DNA of 64,000 nt. Origin: Myxococcales bacterium (lineage in GTDB: Bacteria; Myxococcota_A; Polyangia; Palsa-1104). Positions within the stretch are counted from its first letter, which is position 1. Every line of letters begins with the position of its first letter. Made by a program: the position numbers and the translations under genes. The stretch lies in contig JAQBQH010000334.1 in NCBI GenBank assembly GCA_028287105.1, positions 17,586-81,585 on the forward strand. Direction: 5' to 3'. Shown here piece after piece: positions 19,652 to 26,992 of this stretch. The notes below the pieces were generated by a model, which had not been told where the DNA came from, ran no database searches, and saw only the letters and a list, made by a program, of their open reading frames with translations.

Positions 19652-20896
19652 ATGCGCATCGCCGCGTTCTCGACCCTCCCTCTCGCATTGACCCTCTGCG
19701 TCGCCGTCTGCGCCGCCACACCTGCGCGCGCCGCGTCACCGACCGACGTCGCCGCCACCGTGTGCGACGGCAAGGGCGCCTTGCCGCTCGAGGTGGTCGG
19801 CAGCCGCCACTTCGTCGCGGTCGAGCTGAAGGGGCCGAAGGGCACCGAGACGGTCCGCTTCCACGTCGACTCGGGCGGCAACACCTTCGGCCTCCTCCTC
19901 GACGAGGCGGTCATGAAACGGCTCGGATTCGCCAAGGCCGAGGCGCTGCCGCGCACGCTGCGCATCGGCGGCCGCGAGCTCGCCGTACCTCGGGCAACGA
20001 AGTGGCTCGCGATGAAGTACGCCGACCCGCGCGGCGAGCAGCTCGCGAGCGGCCAGATCGGCGCCGGGTTCTTCGGCCACTTCCTCGTGTGCATCGATCC
20101 CGGCAAGGGACACATCGCCTTCGCCAGGCCCGAGGCGCATCCCATCGACGACGACGGCCGCGGCCTCGCGCTCGAGCTTCCGCGCCTCGGCCCCACCAAA
20201 GCGCCCTACCCGTTCGTGCACGCCGAAGTCGGCGGGCAGAAGGTGCTGCTCCTCTTCGACACCGGCGCCACCACCAGCATGCTCGAGCGGAAGTACCTCG
20301 ACGCCATCCACGGCGCGCACGCCGACTGGCCGCTGGTGCGCAACGCCGCCGGCGACGCCGACATGCTGGGCGGCCGCTTCCCCGAGCGGCTCCTCCGCGT
20401 CCCGTCGCTGACGGTGGGCGGCCGCGACCTCGGCGCCGCGCTCTTCGTCGAGCGTCCCGACGACACCTGGCCCAAGATGTTCGGCGTCGACGAAGCGCAC
20501 GGCGCGCTCGCCAACGACGTCCTCGGTAGCCAGCGCATGCTCATCGACTACAAGGGCGCGCACGTCTGGCTGTGGCCGTCGGGCCGCGCGCCCGACGCCT
20601 CCGCGTCGCTCACCCGCGTCGGGGTCGGCCTGCGCTACGGCGCCGACAAGTGCCCCGAGGTGCGGCTCGTCTCGAGCGGCAACGCGCCCGACGTCGCGGC
20701 GCGCCTCCAGCCCGGCGACGTCATCCTCGCGGTCGACGGCAAGAGCGTCTGCGACGGGCTGCACCACACCGCCGCGACCGCGCTCGCCGGCAAGGAGGGC
20801 CAGCCGAAGCAGCTGCGCATCCGCCGCGCCGGCGCCACCAGCGACGTCACCGTCACCGTCCGCGATCTGACGCGCCCGACGACCGCGGCGCCCTGA
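19652..20896 (+). CDS. Exported aspartyl protease (two catalytic motifs) with C-terminal PDZ domain
   Basis: 414 residues. A signal peptide (residues 1-~28, ending ATPARA) is followed by two retropepsin-like halves. The first has 'FHVDSGGNTFGLLLD', the second 'LLFDTGATTSMLERKY'; D-S-G and D-T-G are the two catalytic aspartates of a bilobed enzyme. The C-terminal ~90 residues are a PDZ domain ('RLQPGDVILAVDGKSVCDGL'), a combination known from gliding/adhesion-associated bacterial pepsin-like proteins. The ATG at 19652 was chosen because the signal peptide begins there. The extreme C-terminus (DLTRPTTAAP) lies in a 26-nt tandem duplication. Confidence 0.85.
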   Translation: MRIAAFSTLPLALTLCVAVCAATPARAASPTDVAATVCDGKGALPLEVVGSRHFVAVELKGPKGTETVRFHVDSGGNTFGLLLDEAVMKRLGFAKAEALPRTLRIGGRELAVPRATKWLAMKYADPRGEQLASGQIGAGFFGHFLVCIDPGKGHIAFARPEAHPIDDDGRGLALELPRLGPTKAPYPFVHAEVGGQKVLLLFDTGATTSMLERKYLDAIHGAHADWPLVRNAAGDADMLGGRFPERLLRVPSLTVGGRDLGAALFVERPDDTWPKMFGVDEAHGALANDVLGSQRMLIDYKGAHVWLWPSGRAPDASASLTRVGVGLRYGADKCPEVRLVSSGNAPDVAARLQPGDVILAVDGKSVCDGLHHTAATALAGKEGQPKQLRIRRAGATSDVTVTVRDLTRPTTAAP

Positions 20897-20918
20897 CGCG
20901 CCCGACGGCCGCGGCGCC
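20867..20918. repeat. 26-nt tandem duplication spanning the protease stop codon
   Basis: Copies at 20867-20892 and 20893-20918 differ at one position. The second copy contains the TGA used to stop (20894-20896), so the original C-terminus appears to have been extended by one repeat length upstream of a repeated stop. Confidence 0.85.
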
Positions 20919-20928
20919 CTGACCCGCG

Positions 20929-21318
20929 CTACTTCTTCGCCGTCGCGCCGAGCATGTCGTTCAGCAGCACCGCCGGCGGCCGCCCACCCGCCGTCGAGCC
21001 CATCACGCGCCCGTCGACAGCGACATAGACGATGAGCGGCGTCGGCGCCTTGACCGCCAGTCCGGCAACGAGCTCCGCCGCGCGCGGCTCGAGCGCGTCG
21101 AGGTCGGCCGCCACGACCACGAACTTCTCGCGCGTGAACTCCTCGATCTCTTCCTTGGCCAGCGTGCGCTCGACGAGCCCGCGGGTCCCGGAGCAGGTGG
21201 CGCGCCCCACCACCAACATGAGCCGCTTGCCTGCCGCCTGCGCCTCGGCGAGCGCCTCGTCGAGCCCCTTGTGCCAGTCGAGCCCGCTCGTGAACCACGG
21301 ATGCTGCGCCATCGTCAC
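20929..21318 (-). CDS. Thioredoxin-like protein with a degenerate CxxC
   Basis: 129 residues from a GTG that overlaps the preceding TGA (GTGA); an ATG two codons later is an alternative. The fold pattern is that of thioredoxin_7/DUF255-like proteins: 'WHKGLDEALAEAQAAGKRLMLVVG', an active-site loop, then 'EEFTREKFVVVAADLDA' and a cis-Pro loop 'KAPTPLIVYVAVDG'. The active site reads A-T-C-S-G-T, keeping only the first cysteine, so it cannot form the normal disulfide. It is the last gene of the moaC-to-20929 minus-strand run. Confidence 0.75.
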   Translation of the reverse strand: MTMAQHPWFTSGLDWHKGLDEALAEAQAAGKRLMLVVGRATCSGTRGLVERTLAKEEIEEFTREKFVVVAADLDALEPRAAELVAGLAVKAPTPLIVYVAVDGRVMGSTAGGRPPAVLLNDMLGATAKK

Positions 21319-21929
21319 CCTCCGCCGTACGATCGCTCCCGGTCGGCGCGGATGTCATCATAGATCGCCTGCAGCGTCGAGACCCCTTCGCGCACCAGCA
21401 GCTCGTGGTTGTCGCGCGCGATCCGCTCCGACGGCGGCAGGCGATGCTCGCGCTTCTTCAGCTCGGCCCACGCCGCCGCCGAGAAGTCGAACAGCATCTT
21501 GCCGCCGGCGCCGCGCAGCGCGTCGAGCACCGACTGCCGCACCAGCTGCAGCGTCGGATCGGGCGCGCGCCGAAAGAAGCCTACCGCCTGCGCCGCCGTC
21601 GCCAGCTCGTACGGCGTCTCGGGGTGGAACACCGCGGCGACGAACGCCGGGTTGGCCGCCCGCAGCGGCGCGCACCACTGATCGAACGCCGCCGCCGACA
21701 TCGTCACCGACGGGAAGATCAGGAGCGCGACTTCGATCTTCTCGTCGCGGGCCAGCGCGTCGATGGCTGCCCGAGCCGCCGCCGCCAGCGCCACGGCATC
21801 GCCATCGCCAGCGTCGCCGCCGCCGATCACCTGCCGCGCCACCGCGCCCGCCTTCATCGCCGGCTCGGCGAACGGACAGATCCCGAACCGCTCGACGACC
21901 TCGACAATCCAGCGCGCGTTGATCCGCAG
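21315..21929 (-). CDS. DUF1415 family protein (non-ATG start)
   Basis: About 204 residues. The family hallmark is at the N-terminus: 'RWIVEVVERFGICPFAEPA' (W...V...CPFA), then 'VALLIFPSV', 'AAVFHPETPYE', 'FRRAPDPTLQLVRQSVLDA' and 'RIARDNHELL'. The first ATG (21857) lies after the CPFA motif, and the frame is closed by a TGA just upstream. The start must therefore be among rare codons between them: CTG 21929, ATC 21923 (8 nt after GGAGG) or ATA 21956. I list CTG; ATC fits the ribosome site better. The biochemical role of DUF1415 is unknown. Confidence 0.75.
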   Translation of the reverse strand: MRINARWIVEVVERFGICPFAEPAMKAGAVARQVIGGGDAGDGDAVALAAAARAAIDALARDEKIEVALLIFPSVTMSAAAFDQWCAPLRAANPAFVAAVFHPETPYELATAAQAVGFFRRAPDPTLQLVRQSVLDALRGAGGKMLFDFSAAAWAELKKREHRLPPSERIARDNHELLVREGVSTLQAIYDDIRADRERSYGGG

Positions 21930-21945
21930 GACCTCCGCTTCGTGC

Positions 21946-22416
21946 TCAGAACTTATTGGTCACCGACAAGAACGTCATCTTGTCGTTCGTCTCGCGCAGT
22001 CGCCCCGACAAGGTCCGCACGAAGTTCCACAAGAGCTCGTAGGCGAGGTCGCGGTCGACGAACAGGAGATCCTCGAGATCTTCCTTGCGAATGACGAACA
22101 GCCTGCACTTCTCGTGAACGATGGCGTGCGCCGAGCGCGGAAAGTCGTCGATGAGCGCCATCTCGCCGAAGTAGGCGCCCGACTTCAAGACGGCGAGCGC
22201 CTCTTCGCCCATCCCCGGCACCATGCGCGAGATGCGCACCGCACCGTCGATGATCAAATAGAACTTGTCGCCCTTGTCGCCTTCCTGGAACACGACGGTC
22301 GCGCCCATGTGCTCCTCCTCGCTGCCGATGTCGGCAATGCGACGGAGATAGGCGGCGGGCAGTCCCGCGAAGAACTTGATCTTGCCTAGCAGCTCTACCG
22401 CTTCGGCAGGCGTCAT
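21946..22416 (-). CDS. Cyclic-nucleotide-binding domain protein
   Basis: 156 residues. After a short helix (TPAEAVELLGKIKFFAGLP) there is one complete cNMP-binding domain: 'VFQEGDKGDKFYLIIDGAVRIS' and the phosphate-binding cassette 'GAYFGEMALIDDFPRSAHAI', including the conserved Glu and Arg. No helix-turn-helix follows, so it is not a CRP-type regulator on its own; the C-terminal helix 'LLWNFVRTLSGRLRETNDK' resembles the dimer helix. Single cNMP-domain proteins are common in myxobacteria. The stop overlaps the leader of the DUF1415 gene. Confidence 0.88.
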   Translation of the reverse strand: MTPAEAVELLGKIKFFAGLPAAYLRRIADIGSEEEHMGATVVFQEGDKGDKFYLIIDGAVRISRMVPGMGEEALAVLKSGAYFGEMALIDDFPRSAHAIVHEKCRLFVIRKEDLEDLLFVDRDLAYELLWNFVRTLSGRLRETNDKMTFLSVTNKF

Positions 22417-22442
22417 CGTCCGCCCATGGTAGCGGAGCGCGG

Positions 22443-23405
22443 CTAGTGCGACAAGAATCGCTGCGCGTCGATGGCGGCCATGCACCCGGTCCCCGCCGCT
22501 GACACGGCCTGGCGATAGACGTGATCGGCGACGTCACCGGCGGCAAACACCCCCGGAATCTTCGTTGCCGTCTGGGCGCCCTTGGTAAACGGCAGCACCA
22601 GGTAGCCGTTCTCGTCCATGTCGAGCTGGCCCTTGAAGAGGTCGGTGTTCGGCTGATGGCCGATGGCGATGAACACGCCATTGACCGCCATCGTCGACTC
22701 CTCGCCGGTCTTCAGGTTCTTGAGGCGAGCCGCGGTGACGCCGATCTTGCCCGGCTCGCCGATGATCTCCTCGAGCGCCGTATTGAGCAGCCAATGGATC
22801 TTGGGGTTCTCCTGGGCGCGCTTGACCATGATCGCCGAGGCGCGGAAGTCCTCGCGACGGTGGACGATGGTCACCTTGGCCGCGTGCTTGGTGAGGTAGG
22901 TGGCCTCTTCCATCGCGGTGTCCCCGCCGCCGACGACCAGGACGTTCTGGCTGCGGAAGAAGAAGCCGTCGCAGGTGGCGCACGCCGACACGCCGTACCC
23001 CGCCAGCCGCTTCTCCGACGGCAACCCGAGCCACTTGGCCTGTGCGCCGGTGGCGATGATCAGCGACTCGGCCGTGACGCGTACGTCTTCGATGCCGGCG
23101 ACCTCGATGGTGAACGGCCGCTTCGACAGGTCGACCTTCTCGACGTCGCCCTGCAGGAACTTGGTCCCGAACCGCTCTGCCTGCGCGCGAAACGACTGCA
23201 TCAGGTCCGGTCCCAGAATCCCCTTGGGAAACCCGGGGTAGTTCTCGACCTCGGTCGTGTTGACCAGCTGCCCGCCGGGCGGCCCGCCCTTGACCAGCCC
23301 CTCGATGACCAGCGGCGGCAAGGCCGCGCGCGCGGCGTAGATGGCTGCGGTCAGTCCCGCCGGCCCCGAACCGATGATGACGATGCGATCAGATACCTCT
23401 TTCAT
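22443..23405 (-). CDS. trxB: Thioredoxin reductase (NADPH, FAD)
   Basis: 320 residues. FAD-binding 'IIGSGPAGLTAAIYAARA', redox-active C142-A-T-C145 ('SACATCDGFFF'), NADPH-binding 'VLVVGGGDTAMEEATYL' with 'IVHRREDFRAS', and the C-terminal FAD motif 'GVFAAGDVADHVYRQAV' are all intact. Reduces thioredoxins; two thioredoxin-like genes in the window (53775, 20929) are possible partners, the second doubtful. The ATG at 23405 was chosen, with GAAGGG upstream. A perfect 10-bp palindrome sits 19 nt before the start. Part of a minus-strand run from moaC. Confidence 0.95.
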   Translation of the reverse strand: MKEVSDRIVIIGSGPAGLTAAIYAARAALPPLVIEGLVKGGPPGGQLVNTTEVENYPGFPKGILGPDLMQSFRAQAERFGTKFLQGDVEKVDLSKRPFTIEVAGIEDVRVTAESLIIATGAQAKWLGLPSEKRLAGYGVSACATCDGFFFRSQNVLVVGGGDTAMEEATYLTKHAAKVTIVHRREDFRASAIMVKRAQENPKIHWLLNTALEEIIGEPGKIGVTAARLKNLKTGEESTMAVNGVFIAIGHQPNTDLFKGQLDMDENGYLVLPFTKGAQTATKIPGVFAAGDVADHVYRQAVSAAGTGCMAAIDAQRFLSH

Positions 23406-23424
23406 CACACCCTTCTTTATCAAA

Positions 23425-23434
23425 AGAACGTTCT
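23425..23434. promoter_or_regulatory. Palindrome AGAACGTTCT upstream of trxB
   Basis: Perfect 10-bp palindrome in the 50-nt gap between trxB and the aldehyde dehydrogenase gene, overlapping a possible TAGAAC -10 on the minus strand. A candidate operator for a redox or stress regulator; no regulator is identified. Confidence 0.4.
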
Positions 23435-23455
23435 AAGCAACATAAGACGTGCGCG

Positions 23456-25192
23456 TCAGCCGCGCAGCGCCTGCATGATGAGGCCGGGCAGCTTGAGCCA
23501 CGACGGCTGCGCCTCCATCTTGACCAGCTTCCGGCCGATCTCGGCCGCCGTCTTGTGCCCCGCGAACCAGGTCGGCTTCGGCTTGACCACCAGCGGCCCC
23601 CGAATGACACACTTCTCGATGTCCTCGAGCATGAACGTGTTGTGCACCCAACCCTTGCCGCTCTGGATGTCCTCGAGCGTCGCCGACGGGTGGCCGCCCC
23701 ACGGCGTGGTGCCGAAGGCGAAGCCGAGCGCCGGCCAGTGGTTGATGCAGACCGTCCCGTAACGCAGCTTCTGGATGGCGCGGTCGAGCGCCTCGGCGAA
23801 CTTGGGATCCTTGAGCGTCGACGGATGCACGATGATCGTCGCCGACAAGGTGCCCCACACCTTGGCGTTGACGAACTCGACCGCAGCGTCGAGGAACGCC
23901 ACCGGATCGGCGCTGCCGACGGTGGTCTCGCTGATGACCGAGCACCACGGCTCCATGGAGAACACCTTGTCGGTGCCGGCCGCGTCGATGTCCTCGATGA
24001 TGGCCCACGGCAGGGTCCCGGCCTCGGTCGAGCCGATCCGCTGCACCTTCGGGTGCGACTCGACCAGCTCCTTCCAGCGCTGCTCGGCGCCCGGATAGTA
24101 GGCCTTGCGCACCGGCACCTTGCCGAGCGCATCCGCGATCGACTTCTTGAGCTTCTCGCGCCCGTCCCAGCCCGTCGGCGAAACCAAGAGCTTGGCCGAG
24201 TTGCAGTTGAACGAGGCGTTGTTGGCGATGGCCGAGGTGATGCTCTCGCCCTGGAACGCCAGCTCCGCGTCGGTGTACGGACCGGGCACGACGATGACCG
24301 GCGAGATGTTGCCGAGCTCCGACGTGATCTCCTTCTTGAGCAGCGGCTCCTTCTTGGCCTTGCGCGCCTCGCGCTCGGGACCCGGCGGGCCCCACACCAT
24401 GAAGTCGTGCGTTTTGTCGGAGCCGGTGATGTGGATCTCGTCGACGAGCGGATGCTCGACCAGGTAGCCGCCCACGTCGGCGCCGCCGTAGACCACCGCG
24501 ACCAGCCCCGCGTCGACGGCGTCCTTGAATGCCTTCTCGATGAACGGGCCCACGTGCGCGTTGACCGGGTTCATCTTGATGACGCAGACCTTGCCCTCGA
24601 CGAACATCTTGTAGATGGCGTCCGTCGGCGGGATCGAGGCGACGTTGCCGGCGCCGAGAATGAGCGAGACCTTGCCCTCGCGCTTTTCGGCGGGCACGCG
24701 GTAGTGCGCCGCCGCGCGCTCGGTCACCTCGGTGGCCTTGACCCCCGGCTCGAGCCAGACCTCGGCGGAGAAGCCGGCGAACAGCATCTTGTCCATCCCG
24801 CTCGAGGGAAACACCTCGACGACGACCCGGCCGTCCGGCCGGGTGCGGACCTTGGCCGGATCGAACGGCGGGCGCCCGGCGTCCAGGCGCTCCATCGTCT
24901 CGATGAGCAGGCGCAGGTTGCGAATGACGATGGTCGGCCCGGCGAACCACTCCTCGGACGCCAGCTGCGAGCTGGGGTCGATGCCCTTGGCGTGGCATCC
25001 CGCCAGGACGCTCGCCTCGGCGATGTCGACGTAGCCGGCGAGCATCTTCTTCGCCAGCGCGATGCGCTCCTTGAGCGGCGACTTCGCCCACCCCGGGGCC
25101 GCCGCCTCGAGCTTGGCGAGCGTTGCGTCGATCTCGGGCCGCGCGGTCGTCTGCGGCGCCGATCCACCATCCACCCTGTGCGCAGCGTGCAT
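23456..25192 (-). CDS. NAD(P)-dependent aldehyde dehydrogenase family protein
   Basis: 578 residues, longer than the usual ~500. The family core is clear: 'LILGAGNVASIPPTDAIYKMF', 'EIHITGSDKTHDFMVWG' (G-S position), E292 in 'ITSELGNISPVIVVPG', and nucleophile C330 in 'NNASFNCNSAKLLVS'. It then has 'PWCSVISETTVG' and 'TPWGGHPSATLEDI'. The sequence differs from standard ALDHs and looks like the divergent acyl-reductase-like branch common in myxobacteria and actinobacteria. The aldehyde substrate is unknown. It is 29 nt downstream of moaC and could serve as an independent metabolic gene in the same transcript. Confidence 0.88.
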   Translation of the reverse strand: MHAAHRVDGGSAPQTTARPEIDATLAKLEAAAPGWAKSPLKERIALAKKMLAGYVDIAEASVLAGCHAKGIDPSSQLASEEWFAGPTIVIRNLRLLIETMERLDAGRPPFDPAKVRTRPDGRVVVEVFPSSGMDKMLFAGFSAEVWLEPGVKATEVTERAAAHYRVPAEKREGKVSLILGAGNVASIPPTDAIYKMFVEGKVCVIKMNPVNAHVGPFIEKAFKDAVDAGLVAVVYGGADVGGYLVEHPLVDEIHITGSDKTHDFMVWGPPGPEREARKAKKEPLLKKEITSELGNISPVIVVPGPYTDAELAFQGESITSAIANNASFNCNSAKLLVSPTGWDGREKLKKSIADALGKVPVRKAYYPGAEQRWKELVESHPKVQRIGSTEAGTLPWAIIEDIDAAGTDKVFSMEPWCSVISETTVGSADPVAFLDAAVEFVNAKVWGTLSATIIVHPSTLKDPKFAEALDRAIQKLRYGTVCINHWPALGFAFGTTPWGGHPSATLEDIQSGKGWVHNTFMLEDIEKCVIRGPLVVKPKPTWFAGHKTAAEIGRKLVKMEAQPSWLKLPGLIMQALRG

Positions 25193-25221
25193 GTTTCGCT
25201 CCGTAATCCCGGGAGTGTAGA

Positions 25222-25707
25222 TCAAGTGGAACGGGTCCAGGTACCCGATCGACCACCACGCTTTTCGAGTAGCCGGATGTCGACGATGCGCATGCCGCGG
25301 TCGACCGATTTGCACATGTCGTACACGGTCAGCGCCGCGAGCGAGACCGCCATGAGCGCCTCCATCTCGACGCCGGTGCGGTCGAACGCCTTTACGGTCG
25401 CTCGAATTTCGATGCGCGGCGGCGTCAGATCGCTGCGCGGCTCCAGCGTCACGTCGACGCCGGTGATGCGCACCGGATGGCACAGCGGGATGAGCTCGCT
25501 GGTCCGCTTGAGGCCGGCGATGGCGGCGACGCGCGCCACCGCGAGGACGTCACCCTTGCCCATGATGCCGGCCCCGATGGCGTCGACGGTCGCCTGCTCC
25601 ATCTCGATGGCGCCGGCGGCCAGCGCGATGCGCTCGGTCTCGCTCTTGGTGCCGACATCCACCATGTGCGCGTGCCCGGCGTCGTCAAAATGGGTGAGCT
25701 TGGACAT
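25222..25707 (-). CDS. moaC: Cyclic pyranopterin monophosphate synthase
   Basis: 161 residues, the standard length. Makes cyclic pyranopterin monophosphate in molybdenum cofactor synthesis. Signatures are 'HMVDVGTKSETERIA', 'KRTSELIPLCHPV' (active-site Lys and His), 'VKAFDRTGVEMEALMAVS' and 'DMCKSVDRGMRI'. The only Moco synthesis gene in the window; the molybdoenzyme and the MocA/XdhC factors are ~25 kb away. Divergent from the lipoprotein at 25744 with a palindromic shared promoter. Confidence 0.96.
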   Translation of the reverse strand: MSKLTHFDDAGHAHMVDVGTKSETERIALAAGAIEMEQATVDAIGAGIMGKGDVLAVARVAAIAGLKRTSELIPLCHPVRITGVDVTLEPRSDLTPPRIEIRATVKAFDRTGVEMEALMAVSLAALTVYDMCKSVDRGMRIVDIRLLEKRGGRSGTWTRST

Positions 25708-25713
25708 GCCGCT

Positions 25714-25737
25714 CTTGTAGCACCGTTGCGCTACAAT
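25714..25737. promoter_or_regulatory. Back-to-back -10 elements for moaC and the lipoprotein gene
   Basis: TTGTAGC-(8 nt)-GCTACAA forms a perfect inverted repeat (25715-25736). Read forward it gives TACAAT (25732-25737), 6 nt before the ATG at 25744. Read on the minus strand it gives TGC-TACAAG, 6 nt before the moaC ATG at 25707. Both transcripts would be leaderless. The symmetry could instead be an operator. Confidence 0.55.
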
Positions 25738-25743
25738 GGGCTC

Positions 25744-26283
25744 ATGCGGGCGTTTTTGGCTTTGGGCCTCGCAGTCTGCGGCTGCGCGCATGGCGCGGCC
25801 GACATCGAGAACCAGCCGCTGTTCGCGGCCGGCTGGAGCGGCCCGCCGCCGCGCGTCGCGGTGCAGCTCACCGGCAACCGCGCGGCGCCGGCCGATCAAC
25901 AGCGCTGCGTCGACACGGTCACGCGCGCCGGCGCCATCGTCGACGGCGGCGCCGCGGTACAGGCGCTCGTCATCGTCGACGGCACCGGAAATCGGCTGCA
26001 GATCACGTCGACCCGGCGCGGCCTCGTGCGCGACGAGCCCCGCCCCGCCTGGTCGGTCGAGCGCCTGTGCAACGACGCGCTCTACGCCATGGTGGGCGCC
26101 ATCCGCCGCGACACCCCGCAGGCCGAGACCGCCGTCCCCGGGGCCACGACCACCTATCGCACACACGTTCCGCCGCCGAGCGGACCGTACGCGGCACCCC
26201 AACCCGGCGGCTCGCCCGACGACGGTCCGCCGCCCATGCCGTACACCTCGGGCGCGCCCTATCGCGGGCCGGCCCAGCCCTGA
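25744..26283 (+). CDS. Small lipoprotein, unknown function
   Basis: 179 residues. The signal ends in a lipobox (LAVCGC, Cys 14 with another at 12). The mature domain (~20-125) alternates strands and helices ('RVAVQLTGNRAAPADQQRCVDTV', 'ALVIVDGTGNRLQITSTRRG', 'VERLCNDALYAMVGAI') and has two cysteines that could pair. The last ~55 residues are Pro/Gly/Tyr-rich and disordered ('PPPSGPYAAPQPGG'). No family is recognised. It is alone on the plus strand between moaC and the DUF4328 genes. Confidence 0.75.
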   Translation: MRAFLALGLAVCGCAHGAADIENQPLFAAGWSGPPPRVAVQLTGNRAAPADQQRCVDTVTRAGAIVDGGAAVQALVIVDGTGNRLQITSTRRGLVRDEPRPAWSVERLCNDALYAMVGAIRRDTPQAETAVPGATTTYRTHVPPPSGPYAAPQPGGSPDDGPPPMPYTSGAPYRGPAQP

Positions 26284-26284
26284 G

Positions 26285-26974
26285 CTAGCGCAGGTAGTCC
26301 GCGGTCGGCTGCGGCGGCACCGTGCGTCGGCGCTCGAGGTCTTCCCACATCGCGTCCTGCCGCTCCTGCGCGCGGCGCACCATCTTCAGAAAGAGCAGGC
26401 CGGCGGCGCCGCTGATCGCGAGCAGCACCAGCTGCTCGACGGTGGCGGTCGACAGTCGGTTGGCGCTGAACAGGTCCGCGCGCACCAGCTTCCGGCCGAA
26501 GTAGCTCACCAGGCACATCGCCCACCACCAGTTGACGATGGTGGTCTTGAGCGGCAGGTGAAACCCGTTCTCATTCATCAGCGCCGGCTGGCTCTCGGTC
26601 CAGATGGTGGCCATGACCTGATGGCCGCGCACCAGGTTCACGAACGGGATGAGGTAGCTCCACACCGCCCCCGACGGTGTGAAGCGGCAATTCAGCGAGC
26701 CGAGCGCCGGCAGGTTGGCGATCGAGCGATGGACCCAGGTCAGGAAGACGACAGAGGCGGCGATGAAGAGGAGCCACTCGAAGCCGCCGATCACCGACGC
26801 CACGACGATGGCGGCGATCCCACCGCTGAAGTCGCCGTGGAGGAGGAGCCGACCGGCGCCGTATCCGACCATCGAGAGCCCGTGCAGCACCAGCTGCACG
26901 ATGACGAGAATCTGCAGTGCCAGCGCGCGGCCTCGCGCGGAGACGTACGAGTCCATGGGCGAAGAGTACGTCAT
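26285..26974 (-). CDS. DUF4328 membrane protein (paralogue 1)
   Basis: 229 residues (224 if the ATG at 26956, MDSYVSARGRA, is used, which aligns with the neighbour). Six or so hydrophobic segments. The family's core is seen: 'VHRSIANLPALGSLNCRFTPSGAVWSYLIPFVNLVRGHQVMATIW', with the pattern W/F-x-x-R-x-x-x-N-L-x-A-L-G...P...W...P-x-x-N. The C-terminus ends in 'PPQPTADYLR'. The downstream neighbour is a clear paralogue with the same layout and tail, so the two arose by tandem duplication. Function of DUF4328 is not known. Confidence 0.85.
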   Translation of the reverse strand: MTYSSPMDSYVSARGRALALQILVIVQLVLHGLSMVGYGAGRLLLHGDFSGGIAAIVVASVIGGFEWLLFIAASVVFLTWVHRSIANLPALGSLNCRFTPSGAVWSYLIPFVNLVRGHQVMATIWTESQPALMNENGFHLPLKTTIVNWWWAMCLVSYFGRKLVRADLFSANRLSTATVEQLVLLAISGAAGLLFLKMVRRAQERQDAMWEDLERRRTVPPQPTADYLR

Positions 26975-26992
26975 GGGTCCCCTATCCTTCCG

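Noticed and set aside
23425..23434. AGAACGTTCT as a LexA (SOS) box
   Set aside because: Known LexA boxes have GAAC and GTTC separated by several bases; here they are adjacent, and the gene is a redox gene.
23456..25192. Aldehyde dehydrogenase as microcompartment partner of DeoC
   Set aside because: It is 18 kb away, next to moaC, with no targeting helix; no sequence evidence links it to DeoC.
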